From Drosophila pseudoobscura (lineage: Eukaryota > Arthropoda > Insecta > Diptera > Drosophilidae): a stretch of DNA of 64,000 bases. How positions within the stretch are numbered: position 1 is the first letter of the stretch; every line of letters begins with the position of its first letter. The DNA is taken from assembly GCF_009870125.1 (NCBI RefSeq), contig NC_046683.1:4278001-4342000 (forward strand). Reading direction: 5' to 3'. Of the stretch, positions 11,801 through 22,921 are shown piece by piece. A program made the translations under genes and the position numbers. Below the pieces are notes generated by a model. The model saw only the letters and a list, made by a program, of their open reading frames with translations. It did not search any database and was not told the origin of the DNA.

Positions 11801-14800
11801 GTGGCGGCATCTCCTCCTCTCTCTCTCTCTCTCTCTCTCTCCTGTCTACCTCCCAACAACCCCTCCCCGGCGATTAACCAAATCCCACATATCCCACATA
11901 CAGACGCCGCCGGGTCCGCAAGCGCTGCGGCACAGGAAATGGTCATGGCCCAGGCACCATCCAATGCGCAGACACTGCTCCCAGGAACAGGAGTCCCAGG
12001 CCCAGGCCCAGGCGCAAGTGGAGCAGGTGCTGGTGCAGGAGGTGGAGGGGAAACTAACACGGAGCTGCGCACTGCGACGGCAGTCCTCACCAACAATCGT
12101 CATTCGAACGAATCGGGTACTGGCACCATCTCTTTAGCTTTCTAGAGCCCCTACTACTGCTGCTTCTGCTGTCGCTTTCCTCTCTTCTGTATCTCTTAGA
12201 AATATACACATACATATCTCTTAATCTGTATCTGCATCTGTATCTATCTGCATATTATTATTTATCCTACTGTCTTGTTTATTAGAGATACTGCAACTGC
12301 AATGTTTTCTGCTCATTCGTTTGCTATTTATGCTTTAATGATCTTCCAGAGCTATGCAATGCAATGTCATCCCATGACAAATCCTTCGATTTAATAGATT
12401 CGTGAAATTCGAAGGTACTCTTCAATAGAGTCAAAGTATTATTAAATATCCACTTTATGACGAGTTTATCTCGATATCGGGATTTCGCTGCGTTCCTTTC
12501 GTTGCTTCCTATTTGCTTTGCATTTGCTTTACCTTTTCCTTGACTTTTGCTGTTGCTGCTCAACTTCCTAACACTATTCCCTCTCTCTTTCGTCCACTCT
12601 TCTGCGGCAGGTTTCGTGTCGATGAAGTCGTTCCGCACATCCACGCAGAGCGTCTCCAAGCGCTCCTCGGACTACAGCGTGCAATCGTCGGCCAAATCGT
12701 CGAGTAGCAATTCAGAGATAGCGATCAGTATCAGCGAGTCAGCGTCGGCGACAGCGAGTGCGGCCAGCAGCGAGTACCAGCAGATCAGCCAGTCGGTCAG
12801 CCACAGCAGTCAGCGGTCGCAGCATCAGCAGCTTATCTCCAGCAGCTGCAGCAGCAGCATGACCACCACCACCATGAGCAGCTACAGCAGCGGCGATCAA
12901 CAGGAGCAGGCGGCCACAACGGAGGCTGCAGCACCCGCCCTGCCGCCCAAGTTGACAACACCGGTAGCGACGGTGACGGCGACGGCGACAACAACGCACC
13001 AGCGCACGTTGACGCATCACGAATCGAGTACCCTCGACGAGCTGGACTGGAGCCAGGGCGCAGCCAGCAGCAGCAGCAGCAGTGCCGCAGAGGTGGCAGA
13101 GCTGAGGCAACTGTCGCCGCACCATCACCACCAGCAACAGCTGCACCAGTGGTATTCGAAGCACCATAGCCTGATCGAGGCGCCGCGCAGTGCCCCCCAC
13201 CATTTGGCAGGCAGTTGCAGCGCCTTCGATCAGAGGCATCTCGAGGAGCCGCCGCCGTTGCCCATAAAGAGGAAGAACAGTAAGTATCGATTGCCCAAAT
13301 CGATTGCACACTCTTCATTTATTGTACCATTCGATTATTTATCAGTATTGTTTTCCTCTTCTTTTCCTTTTTCTTTGGTTCTGCATCTCTTTGTGTGTGT
13401 GTGTGTGTGTGTCTGTGTGTGTGTGCATGAACTTTGCCTGACCTGACCGCTGGGTAAATGCCGTCCCATAGGCTTTGCCAAGTGGTAAGTGTAATACCGT
13501 TATTGCTGTAACGTGTGTGTGTCTAACGGTTCATTGTCATCAGCATCATCCCGGGGGAGAAAGAGGGGGAAATTTCATTGAACTGAAACATTTTTAAACT
13601 TTTTCTTTCGAAATTTTTGTTTCGTTTCGTCTTTTTTCGTGGGTTTTTGTGGGTCATACACACACGCCCATACTCGTATATCGCCAATAAAACAAAAATC
13701 ATCGATATTTAAATTACCATCAAAGCAATTATCGATCGATAACTCGAAATCGTATTGGAAATCGGATGAGATATCGATCATTTATAGAGCTCAGTGCATC
13801 GAAGCAATTATTGATTAGGTTTATTCAATTGCTAAATGATAAGATTGATATTATCGAAATTATCGATATATAAATTATCATCAGAGTAATTATCGATCGA
13901 TAACTAACCAGACAGAAAATGAATCGTATTCAATTTGAATTCCATGAAAAGATTATTGGAAACATACGCGCAAGAAATTATCGAAATGATATTGGCAATC
14001 GGATGAGATATCGATAATTTATCGAGCGCAGTGCATCGATAATTGGTAATTGATAAGATTGATATTATCCAAATTATCGATATTTAAATCATCTTCAAAG
14101 TAATTTTCGATCAATAATTAATTTATTTCACAAAAAGAAGTCCCTCACTCGGATGAAATCGAACAAGAAATCGATCCGAACGATTATCGAAATGGTATCG
14201 AAAATCAGATTGAATATCGATCATACTCCGAATCATACAAATCATACACCCACATCAAGGGCAACAAATCAGATCCGCATACAAAAAACAACTATCAGTC
14301 ATTCAGTCAATCAATCAATCAATCAGTCACAGAACATGTATCAAAGAAAAGAAAACAAAAAAAAGGCCGTGGTTGAGAGTTGAGAGATTTGCTTTTTGAT
14401 TTTCAAGACCCACCTTTATTTATAGCACATTTAAACGTAAACCCGTTAGCGCTAACGTAACCGCAAAACGAAAGGCAAACGATACGAAAATTTGCCAAAT
14501 TGTTGTACGTAAGAGTCTAACCCATCTAAATTATCGTTCCAACCAACATCTAGTGTTTCAAAGTGTGGCATTCTCGGGTAAGTCTGTGTGTGCTATTAGA
14601 GGACCAAAACACAAAAAACCAAAACAAAAAACACCAAAAAACAAATCGAGAAATGAACAAAAACAAAATCCAAACTAAAACAAAAAAATCGCTTCGGCAG
14701 CCTCGATAGCTCGCGATGCTCTTTCCATTGGTTCCAATGTTACTGTTGAAAGGATATGAAAACAAGTGTGGAGATTTTCCGAATCAAGTGGCCCAAGCGA

Positions 14801-17800
14801 CGGCCAAGATGAAGCGGATCGAGCATAAGACTAATGATCGAGGAAAATCGATAGCTAAACTGAAATAAAAGAGCTATGGATCCCTCAAAATTGCAGATAC
14901 TAATACTCCTTACGGTCATTGTATGCTGGTATTGGTATTTTCTCAACAGGAAGGAAATTAGTGGTGGATATAATGTTGGTTAGGTAGCCGTAGTCTAAGC
15001 TTAAGAATAACTTGACCCAAAAAGTGAAAGGAACTCGCAAAGAGCATTTCGAGTTCGTTGCTGGCTTCTTGCTATTCGGCTGATTGTGATATTGTGATTG
15101 TGCTGCTGTTGCTCAACACTGCTGCTTTTGCCCAACACTGCAACTGTTGATCAACACTGCTGCCATTGCCGCTGCCGCTGTGGATGATGATTTTGGTTTC
15201 AATTCCGTTTGTTTCGTATTGGTCCTGTTTCAGTTTCTGTTTCATTTTTGCTTTCGTTTCGTTTTGCCTAATCCTCTGTATCCCCCACCGTTGTGTGCTT
15301 CCTTCCAAATGTTCTGTGCTGCTGTGCTATGTGTTTCAATGGTTTTATTGTTTGTTGTGATGTTGCGATCCCTTGATGTTTTCAGATGTACATAGACACA
15401 GCCCCCCCTCTAAGAACTCTGCATTTCTGCAAAGATACTTGTAGATGTAATCGAATGTTCTCTCGTTTATGATCTCGTTCAATCTGTCTGTCAGTTTCTG
15501 TATCCATGCCCATTCGTTTATGGGCAATTTGTACAGCGATTCGACGTGTATTCGTGTGTTCGAAGGCTGTACAAGAGGTAGTGCCACCATCTACTTGCCA
15601 CTTTGCCAGCCACCACAATACGAATTTTGCATACACTTAAGAGACTTCGAAGGGAGATAGATTTCCTTGTGTATCTAGCGTCAGGGATCGATCGGCTTTG
15701 TTGGTTCGACTTTTGAGATGGTATTTTCCAGCACTGCTCAACACTAATTCCGTTTCCTTCCACCTACCATCCGTACCCCACACACAGTTCTGGCCTACAT
15801 GGAGGTCTGCTCGGCCCCGACCCGCATCGAGCAGCACCGACACACGATGCATGCGTGCAACATCAGCCGGAATATCTCCCATAGCCAGACAATGAAGTGA
15901 GTTAAGCATTGCATTTCCTTTCCCCACTGAGTGACTATGTCTTTACCGACTCTTTATTTCTTCATTACTTTGCAGCATTATGCCGATGAGCAAGGAGCTG
16001 TCGCCCGAGCTGGAGACACCACCAGCCCTGCCGCCAAAGAACTACAAGCAGCGCAAGCCGACGCCCTCTTTGCAGCCGATAATTGTCACAACACCGCCGC
16101 CCAGTCCAAAGCCGACTCTGGGCGAGAATGGGTCGAGCGGAGGATGCGGTGGTGGCGGCAGCGGGCGACCAGACAGTCGTATGGCCACTGTCTGTGAAGA
16201 GCATAACGATTCCCTGGTCCTCGACAACAATGAGAATGTGAATGTCAGTTCTGGCGACGGCGATGGAGATGGCGAAGGCGAGGGTCAGACCTTCTATTGC
16301 CACTCGCATCAGCTGCCGGATGAGCCGGTGGCAGCGCAAACATTAGCGGACACTGATCAGCAGCAGCAGCAGCCCATAAGCACACCTAAGCTGATCGATG
16401 AAGACCAAGAGTCGAGAGTCGCCCCAGAGTACGAGGCTGAGAAGCAGCAGGAACAGCAGCAGCAGCAGGACGCTGGCGAGGTGGAGACGCTGATCAATAT
16501 GCTGGAGGAGGTCAATATAACGCGCTATCTAATACTCAAAAAGAAGGAGGAGGACGGGCCAGAGGTCAAGGGCGGCTACATTGACGCGCTCATTGTGCAC
16601 GCGAGCCGTGTCCAGAAGGTCGCCGACAATGGTAGGCATCCACATCCACAGCAAGCCAAGCGGAAGCATGTCAAGCACCCTCGTAACCATCGAACTCCCC
16701 CCCACTCATCTTGTGTCTGTCATTCTGTCTCTGTCCATTCCACACGTGCAGCATTCAGCGAGGCGTTCATCACCACCTTCCGCACCTTCATCCAGCCAAT
16801 CGATGTGATCGAGAAGCTCACCCATCGCTACACATACTTCTTCTGCCAGGTGCAGGATAACAAGCAGAAGGCCGCCAAGGAGACCTTCTCGCTGCTGGTG
16901 CGGGTGGTCAATGATTTAACGTGAGTATCGGAGTGCCACAGTGCCGCAATTTGCGTCTGGTATTTACCAACAATCCATTGCAGATCTACGGACCTCACCA
17001 GCCAACTGCTTAGTCTGCTGGTTGAGTTTGTCTACCAGCTGGTCTGCTCCGGACAGCTATATCTGGCCAAGTTGCTGCGCAACAAGTTCGTGGAGAAGGT
17101 GACGCTCTACAAGGAGCCCAAGGTATATGGCTTTGTCGGCGAACTGGAGCTGGGCGGAACGATTACCAGCAGCGGAGCCGCTGGCGGCGGCGGTGGTGGT
17201 GGTGTTGGCGGTCTGTCCGGGAATAGCAGCAGCAGCATGAGCAGCGGCAGCAGCAATCAACCCAGTTTGCTGGACCTCAAGTCTCTGGACATTGCCGAAC
17301 AGATGACGCTGCTGGATGCGGAGCTGTTCCAGAAGATCGAGATACCCGAAGTATTACTATTTGCCAAAGATCAGTGCGAGGAGAAGTCGCCCAATCTCAA
17401 CAAGTTCACCGAGCACTTTAACAAGATGTCCTACTGGGCACGCTCCAAGATCCTGCGACTGCACGACGCCAAGGAGCGGGAGAAGCATGTAAACAAGTTC
17501 ATTAAAATCATGAAGCATCTGCGTAAGATGAACAACTATAATTCGTATCTGGCGCTGCTCTCGGCCCTCGATTCGGGACCCATTCGAAGGTAAGTCAATC
17601 GTTTATCCATCATTTACGAGTATAACCGAATTTAAATGTGGCAGGTTGGAGTGGCAGAAGAGCATCACCGAGGAGGTGCGCTCCTTTTGTGCCCTCATCG
17701 ATTCCAGTTCCAGTTTTCGGGCCTACCGCCAGGCCCTGGCCGAAACCAATCCGCCCTGCATACCCTATATGTGAGTCCCCCTAATCTTTCTGCTTTCCAG

Positions 17801-18174
17801 CAGCAAATGTGCTCACGTTTGTGTTTCTTTTTAGCGGTCTGGTCCTGCAGGATCTGACGTTTGTGCATGTGGGCAACCAGGACTATCTGTCCAAGGGCGT
17901 CATCAACTTCTCCAAACGCTGGCAGCAATACAACATCATTGTGAACATGAAGCGTTTCAAGAAGTGGTAAGTGCGGCCTCCTCCAAGCACCAAACCCCAT
18001 ATCTAGCTAACTTTTCTCCCCTTGTCCTTGGTCCCTCGCAGTGCTTATCCGTTTCGACGCAACGAACGGGTCATACGGTTCTTTGAAAACTTCAAGGACT
18101 TTATGGGCGAGGAGGAGATGTGGCAGATATCGGAGAAGATCAAGCCACGCGGACGTCGGCCCCAAAACTACTAA
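8889..18174 (+). CDS. C3G: C3G, guanine nucleotide exchange factor for Rap1 (RapGEF1)
   Basis: C3G exchanges GDP for GTP on Rap-type GTPases at the membrane after recruitment by Crk-family SH3 adaptors. I joined 14 coding exons: 8889-9207, 9821-10408, 10470-10663, 10939-11516, 11581-11741, 11904-12116, 12611-13279, 15788-15896, 15976-16631, 16752-16920, 16984-17589, 17645-17770, 17835-17966 and 18042-18174. All junctions are GT/AG and in phase, giving 4,653 nt or 1,550 residues. Proline-rich Crk-SH3 sites occur around residues 487-510 (PPPLPPKRR), 790, 900 (PPPLPIKRK) and 958 (PPALPPKNYKQRK). The RasGEF-N (REM) domain is at about 1135-1230 and the CDC25 catalytic domain at about 1316-1540. 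The region between them has a Gly/Ser insert. The first exon (MPQFDESFLSD...) is less certain; other isoforms may start elsewhere. The donor at 12117 is GTACTG, and reading through it stops after 10 codons. Confidence 0.93.
13699..14225. repeat. ATCGAT-rich degenerate triplication in C3G intron
   Basis: In the 2.5-kb C3G intron, three related blocks begin near 13699, 13860 and 14075. Each has the order 'ATCGATAT-taaatYa-catc-aaagYaatt-atcgatcgataa', and the first two continue with 'ggcaatcggatgagatatcgat' and 'gtgcatcga...ttgataagattgatattatc'. Palindromic TATCGATA cores occur at about 13860, 14008 and 14076. These match the DREF and BEAF-32 (CGATA) binding cores. The array is degenerate, so it is old or under loose constraint. 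Confidence 0.6.
14230..15780. other. Remainder of the large C3G intron
   Basis: No exon was found between the ATCGAT block and the acceptor at 15787. Contents are CAAT repeats near 14305-14330, A-rich sequence near 14600-14690, and a copy of the dispersed 'CATTCGTTTATGGGCAAT' motif at about 15511. Confidence 0.4.
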
Positions 18175-21100
18175 AAAAAAAAGAAAACAAAACAACAGGA
18201 AAGATGCAAGAGAATGCAGCAACTACAAAACACCAACTATATATATACGGAATATATATGTTATATTATATAAAAAACAAAATATACAAATACAAAATAA
18301 TGCAATGGCCGTGGAGAAGCAGCAACAACAGGAGATCGGAGATCAGGCTGAGGATGCGTATGCGGATGTGGATGTGTAGGAGAATGTGGACCTGGAGCAG
18401 AAGAAAAAGCAAAGGAATCAGCTGAAACTATTATGGATGGGTCTGAGCAATAATAACGTTCGCTATTCGCTGTCTATATATACAATACATATATATATAT
18501 ATATATACAATATATATATATATATACATATGATGATTACACATGTAATCTATATACATATATATAAAGTAACCAGATCAGATCAGTTAAATATACATGT
18601 TAACTATATTATATATACAAAATAGCGGATACAGATAGACAACTAAATATCCAGAATATCGATATCTGTAGCTGAATTATATGAAGCTCTATGAAGAAAC
18701 TCCCCACCAATCTTACATCTTAAATGAATCACCACCAACCAAGCAACCAATCAACCACTCAACCACTCCACCACTCCCCCCTTCTCCCATGAGTTGCACC
18801 GAAGGAAAACACCAAAGCGATCCATCAATCAGCCAAAAACCGCAAACATCAAACAGACGAAACAGATCGGGCTTTCATTATTCTTTTGAGATATATCTGT
18901 TTACATAAGAGCAGCACACAACGAATTTTTTGGAAACCAAGAGAACGCGATTATATATAGACTATGACTACGATTACGAAACGATGCAATCCACAAGCAA
19001 CAAAACACCAAGAAAACAAGCAACAAAGAACAAAGCCAACTCAAGCAGATTTATGCAGTACACTATACATATGTATGAATATCGTATGCATTTATATATA
19101 TATATATATATATGTATAAAGTATATGCACTTATCTGTATCGGCACAGTCTGTGCAAAGCCAACCCAGGAAAGCGCAAAACTCTTCCATTTTTAGATGTG
19201 GTGTGTTGGAGCGGAACGAGTATCAAACTAAAAGCTAAAAAAGGGATATACATTTTGGGCTGGGGAAACGGAAACCCGCCCAGAGAGACAGACAGAGATA
19301 TATATATATATATACATATATACATATATGGAGTTATTAATCAAATCAATCAAAAATTCATTTCGCAACTCAATTAACGAAACAACTTTTAAAGTTATCA
19401 AAAAATGAAAATGAAACAAAAACGGATTCCAAAAGTTTAAATGTATGACTTTAAAACAAAACAAAACATATATATGTATACTTATATAAAAATCTATATG
19501 CATGCATAAAGAGAGAGATGGAGAGAGAGAGAGAGAGAGAAACCAACAGAGAAACAGAACAAGAGAGCAAGAGAGAGTGAGGAATGGATTGCGTTAAAAA
19601 AAAAAAGAGTTAAAACCTGTAGCTCCATATTAAGTGTAAATTAAAGATAATCTAAGCAACCTTAATGTGCACTTACGCAGACACACGCGTATCTTATCCC
19701 AATCCGTTCTATCTATCCGAAAGATCCATGGATAGGGGGGATTTATGTACACGTCCTATATGAATGGGAATGGGAATGAGGGATCTATCCTCTCATGCAT
19801 TCGTTTCTCCTTCTGGCGCGATCCTATTTCTGTTTTATTGTGTACATATATAATACAGTGCAAACCGTTTATTGGCTACCACTGTACCACTGTACGTTTC
19901 TTAGTCAACACACACACACACCCACACACATACACATACACGTAACCAATACGCATTCTCCCCCTCACATTCACAAATATGTACAAAAAAAATTTAATGA
20001 AATTGACTTTGAATTCTTCATTAATTTATTAAGTTTCTGTTTGTTAATGATTGTGTATAAGGATGATCGATTGTATCGGACGTATATACTCTATAGCAGT
20101 ATATACATACATAAAATATATAAACACATATACTTTCCCATATACATAAACACATACAAACACAACATACACACATACTACAGAACAACAGCACATAGGA
20201 AACAAGACTGTCTTTTAGGGTATACTTACATATACAGTAGTTGTATTTCATTTATCTAATCGAGCTCTGCATATGTACTGCTCGAAGAAATTGTTATAAC
20301 CGGATAACATGAACATGAACACACACACACAGACGGACAGAAACAGAAACAGACACGACACGAACACAAACCGAAACCGATACCAATACCGGAAACCGGA
20401 AACCGAGAACCGATCCACCTGAATGTACTAGATGGAGCTAGTGTGCGGATAACAGCGGATATGGTAACGTAACGGTACGAAAATGATGATATGAAATTAT
20501 TTGGTATATATATAATTATATTAATATATATACATACATATAAACACATACCATACATATATATATATTTATATATACACATATGTGTATATGTATATCT
20601 GATATTTCTGATTTAGTCATTGCTTTGTATGTGCCTATTATCGATTTTTGATGTATGTATATTGTATTTTCAACATCAGTTTTAAAGCTTAACATTTACA
20701 TTTACACTTTTACGATATATTTATGTACTACGAGTATGTAATCTATGTAACAGCGAGCCCTAATCCGCCAGCTGCAAAAAGGATATTATTAAAAGAAAAC
20801 CATAATTTATATATGATTAATAAGCTAATGAACCTAAGGATAACAAGTTTCTCTTAATTATTTTTTTTTTCTCTTTTTTTTGTTCCTTGAATTAATTCAT
20901 TTGTACATGTATATATTTATGTTATATTTAACTGACTAGTTCATATGATGCCGGATCACGTGTAATTGTACTTTCGTTTTCGTTTCCCCCAAAAAGTAGA
21001 GAAAATTTTCAATTGTAAATGTATTTAACTAAAATGTTATGCGTGTATTCGTAAGAATAATGAAAATAGCTACACAATCAATGTATTTTTCCTTTAAACA

Positions 21101-21190
21101 AAAACGCCTTTTTATTGGTTGGGTAAAAGGTTTTGGGAAAAAGCAAAGAACATTTCAAATTTAAACCAATAAAACCTAACCGGCATACGC
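18175..21190 (+). other. C3G 3' UTR region
   Basis: About 3 kb of AT-rich sequence follows the C3G stop, with no coding exon. It holds many (TA)n, CATA and CACA microsatellites (for example 18488-18535, 19090-19115, 19910-19940, 20510-20590) and (GA)n at about 19505-19542. AATAAA hexamers near 19616-19660 and 20510-21175 could end alternative transcripts; the last, CCAATAAAACC near 21165, precedes the change in composition at 21.2 kb. A long AU-rich 3' UTR with alternative ends is the inference. Confidence 0.45.
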
Positions 21191-21330
21191 ATGTTGTGTT
21201 GCACACACATCGATCTGGTTTCAATGAGATTCAAGATTTTCTACAACTCACAAACATAAAGACTAGATTGGACTTGAATTCTGGCTGGCTCAGGATGACG
21301 CCGGGATGACCCTGGGAACCCGGTTGAAAG

Positions 21331-22190
21331 TTATTTGAAAACCGATGATCTTAGCTCCCGATTACGAACTGCTTTTTTCTTTCTAAGAGCATATTTCATG
21401 ATATATTTCCCCGGATAAGCGGCCTTCCAATCAGTTTTGAACCGGGCACCCTCCGGCAGCCTGGGTGTTTTGCCGGATCGATACTACATCCGCGATCGCG
21501 TGCATCGCGCCAGCAGCCGTTACATTATTTGTTTACCAGTACTTTTACGACGTGCGTGCTTTAAAGGCGCATACATTACCGACATGGTCTTTTCTACTGC
21601 ACCATTCTTTAGCTCATCGGCTTAGACCTGCTAAGTTTTCCTTGTTTCCCCCCTTATCCATCTCTTCCATTGACCATGTTTCTTGGTTCTTCTTCTTGGC
21701 CGTGGACACCGATACGCCCACCATCGTTTATCAGAGTCTTCACCCTCGTGGACTTCCGGTTAATATGAGCGGGTGTAAGCTCGATTATGGCTGTCCACTC
21801 CGCTCGCCGTAGCTCCTCAGGATGTGCTCCTGGCTGAACTGTGGCAGCCACTGGCGGTCCTGCTGCGGGCCATAGCCATGATGTCACTGGTGTGTCGCTA
21901 AGTCGATAATGTAGCATCCTGTCCGTTGCACCAGGGACCAGTGATCGACGGCGGAATCGTTGGCTCACGCCCACGGGAAATAATGTCAGCAACTGTTTTC
22001 CTTGCAAAGATTTGGGGAAACTTGAAACATGGCTGGGATTTTATGAGACCTTACCAAAGGATCAAGGATATTTTTCCAATTAGAGGAACATTTGGAACAG
22101 GAACATACGCCTTTTCTGGGCGCCTGCCACGAGTACATATTCTGTACGTTTTTCTAGAACTTCGCAGGGCGTTGTTTGATCACTTCAATT
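21331..22190 (-). pseudogene. Protein-like, frame-broken minus-strand segment
   Basis: This GC-richer island between C3G and shf has several protein-like runs on the minus strand that do not share one frame. From 22190 downward one frame gives EVLEKRTEYVLVAGAQ, and another gives KAYVPVPNVPLIGKIS up to a GTAAGG donor near 22055. A further frame near 21990-21900 reads ADIISRGREPTIPPSI, and a third near 21870-21780 reads GYGPQQDRQWLPQFSQEHIL. The last part, 21483-21331, is a 50-codon frame, YRSGKTPRLPEGARFKTDWK onward, ending in TAA and preceded in frame by TAG. Stops and shifts suggest a decayed gene. A real gene with short introns is not excluded, because the 54-nt GTAAGG...AAG gap keeps frame. 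I do not recognise the family. Confidence 0.35.
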
Positions 22191-22224
22191 AAAAGTATTG
22201 AGTTCTCAACGGACTTTTCAGAAC

Positions 22225-22330
22225 TCGGGATTAAATATACCGTTCGACCCTCAGAAATATACCAAAATATACCGTCTCATTTTAAAAATATAACGTAAAT
22301 ATACTGACGATTTCAAGTTCTATTTTACAT
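22225..22330. mobile_element. Short DINE-1-like fragment
   Basis: The run contains 'AAATATACCG', 'GAAATATACCAAAATATACCG' and 'AAATATAACGTAAATATACTG'. This spacing of ATATACC units is typical of DINE-1/INE-1 Helitron-like remnants in Drosophila. The match is by eye on a short segment, and the ends are not defined. Confidence 0.35.
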
Positions 22331-22540
22331 ATTCATCGTTTTTTATCTTCCGTCGAATATTACCAGCTAAATAAACCATTTAGCCATGCCCACATAATGT
22401 TATACGATTGATAAATCAATTTTCTACTTGACTGGCTTATTTTAAACACTTTCTTTTATTGGATTTCTATATACCGTTGAACATTAAATGGGTCTTCTTC
22501 GGGTTTGGTTAGGCGGTCTTATTAACATAGCATAACCGTG

Positions 22541-22921
22541 CCAGGGCTGGTCAAAACGATCATTCACTGCGCTCTGCAGCACATTTTGAGCTGTTAGCAC
22601 TCTTGGTGCTGTTAGACGACATCAGGCGGTTATTCGCTGTTACGCTGCGAACTCGAAATGGGGGCCAAAAGACTGTGCACCTTGCAACGGGTTTCATTGC
22701 TGTCGTCTGTCGTGCTCTCTGTGCCGCTGAATTTAGTCGTTGTCTCCACCTCAAGCTCGGCTGCATTGCCGCAACTAATTGTTGTAGTTCCTTAGTTTAC
22801 GTTTGTTTTTTTTTTAACTTGGTTTTTTGTTTATTTTTGCCGCACAACGCCGATCAAGTGAGCCGCAACCTAGCAGCAGCATACCGCCATTGCCTAGTTC
22901 CCGGGAACGAGACAACCACGA
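22541..22921 (+). promoter_or_regulatory. Possible shf promoter and non-coding first exon
   Basis: CCAGGGCTGG at 22541-22550 resembles the core-promoter element CAKCNCTR seen in Drosophila. The following sequence is GC-richer than its surroundings and ends at ACGA|GTATGT near 22921, an acceptable donor. The first shf coding exon begins after an acceptor, CGCCTAG near 27665. A non-coding first exon joined across a 4.7-kb intron would fit. No transcript start can be read directly. Confidence 0.3.

Noticed and set aside
12117..12145. Alternative C-terminus of C3G by read-through (GTGTISLAF then stop)
   Set aside because: It follows directly from not splicing the GTACTG donor. The spliced product continues in frame to the conserved GEF domain.
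21926..22192. Plus-strand frame with a kinase glycine-loop-like RGTFGTGTYAF
   Set aside because: Only the loop resembles a kinase. No catalytic motifs follow, and the minus strand over the same bases reads more like protein.
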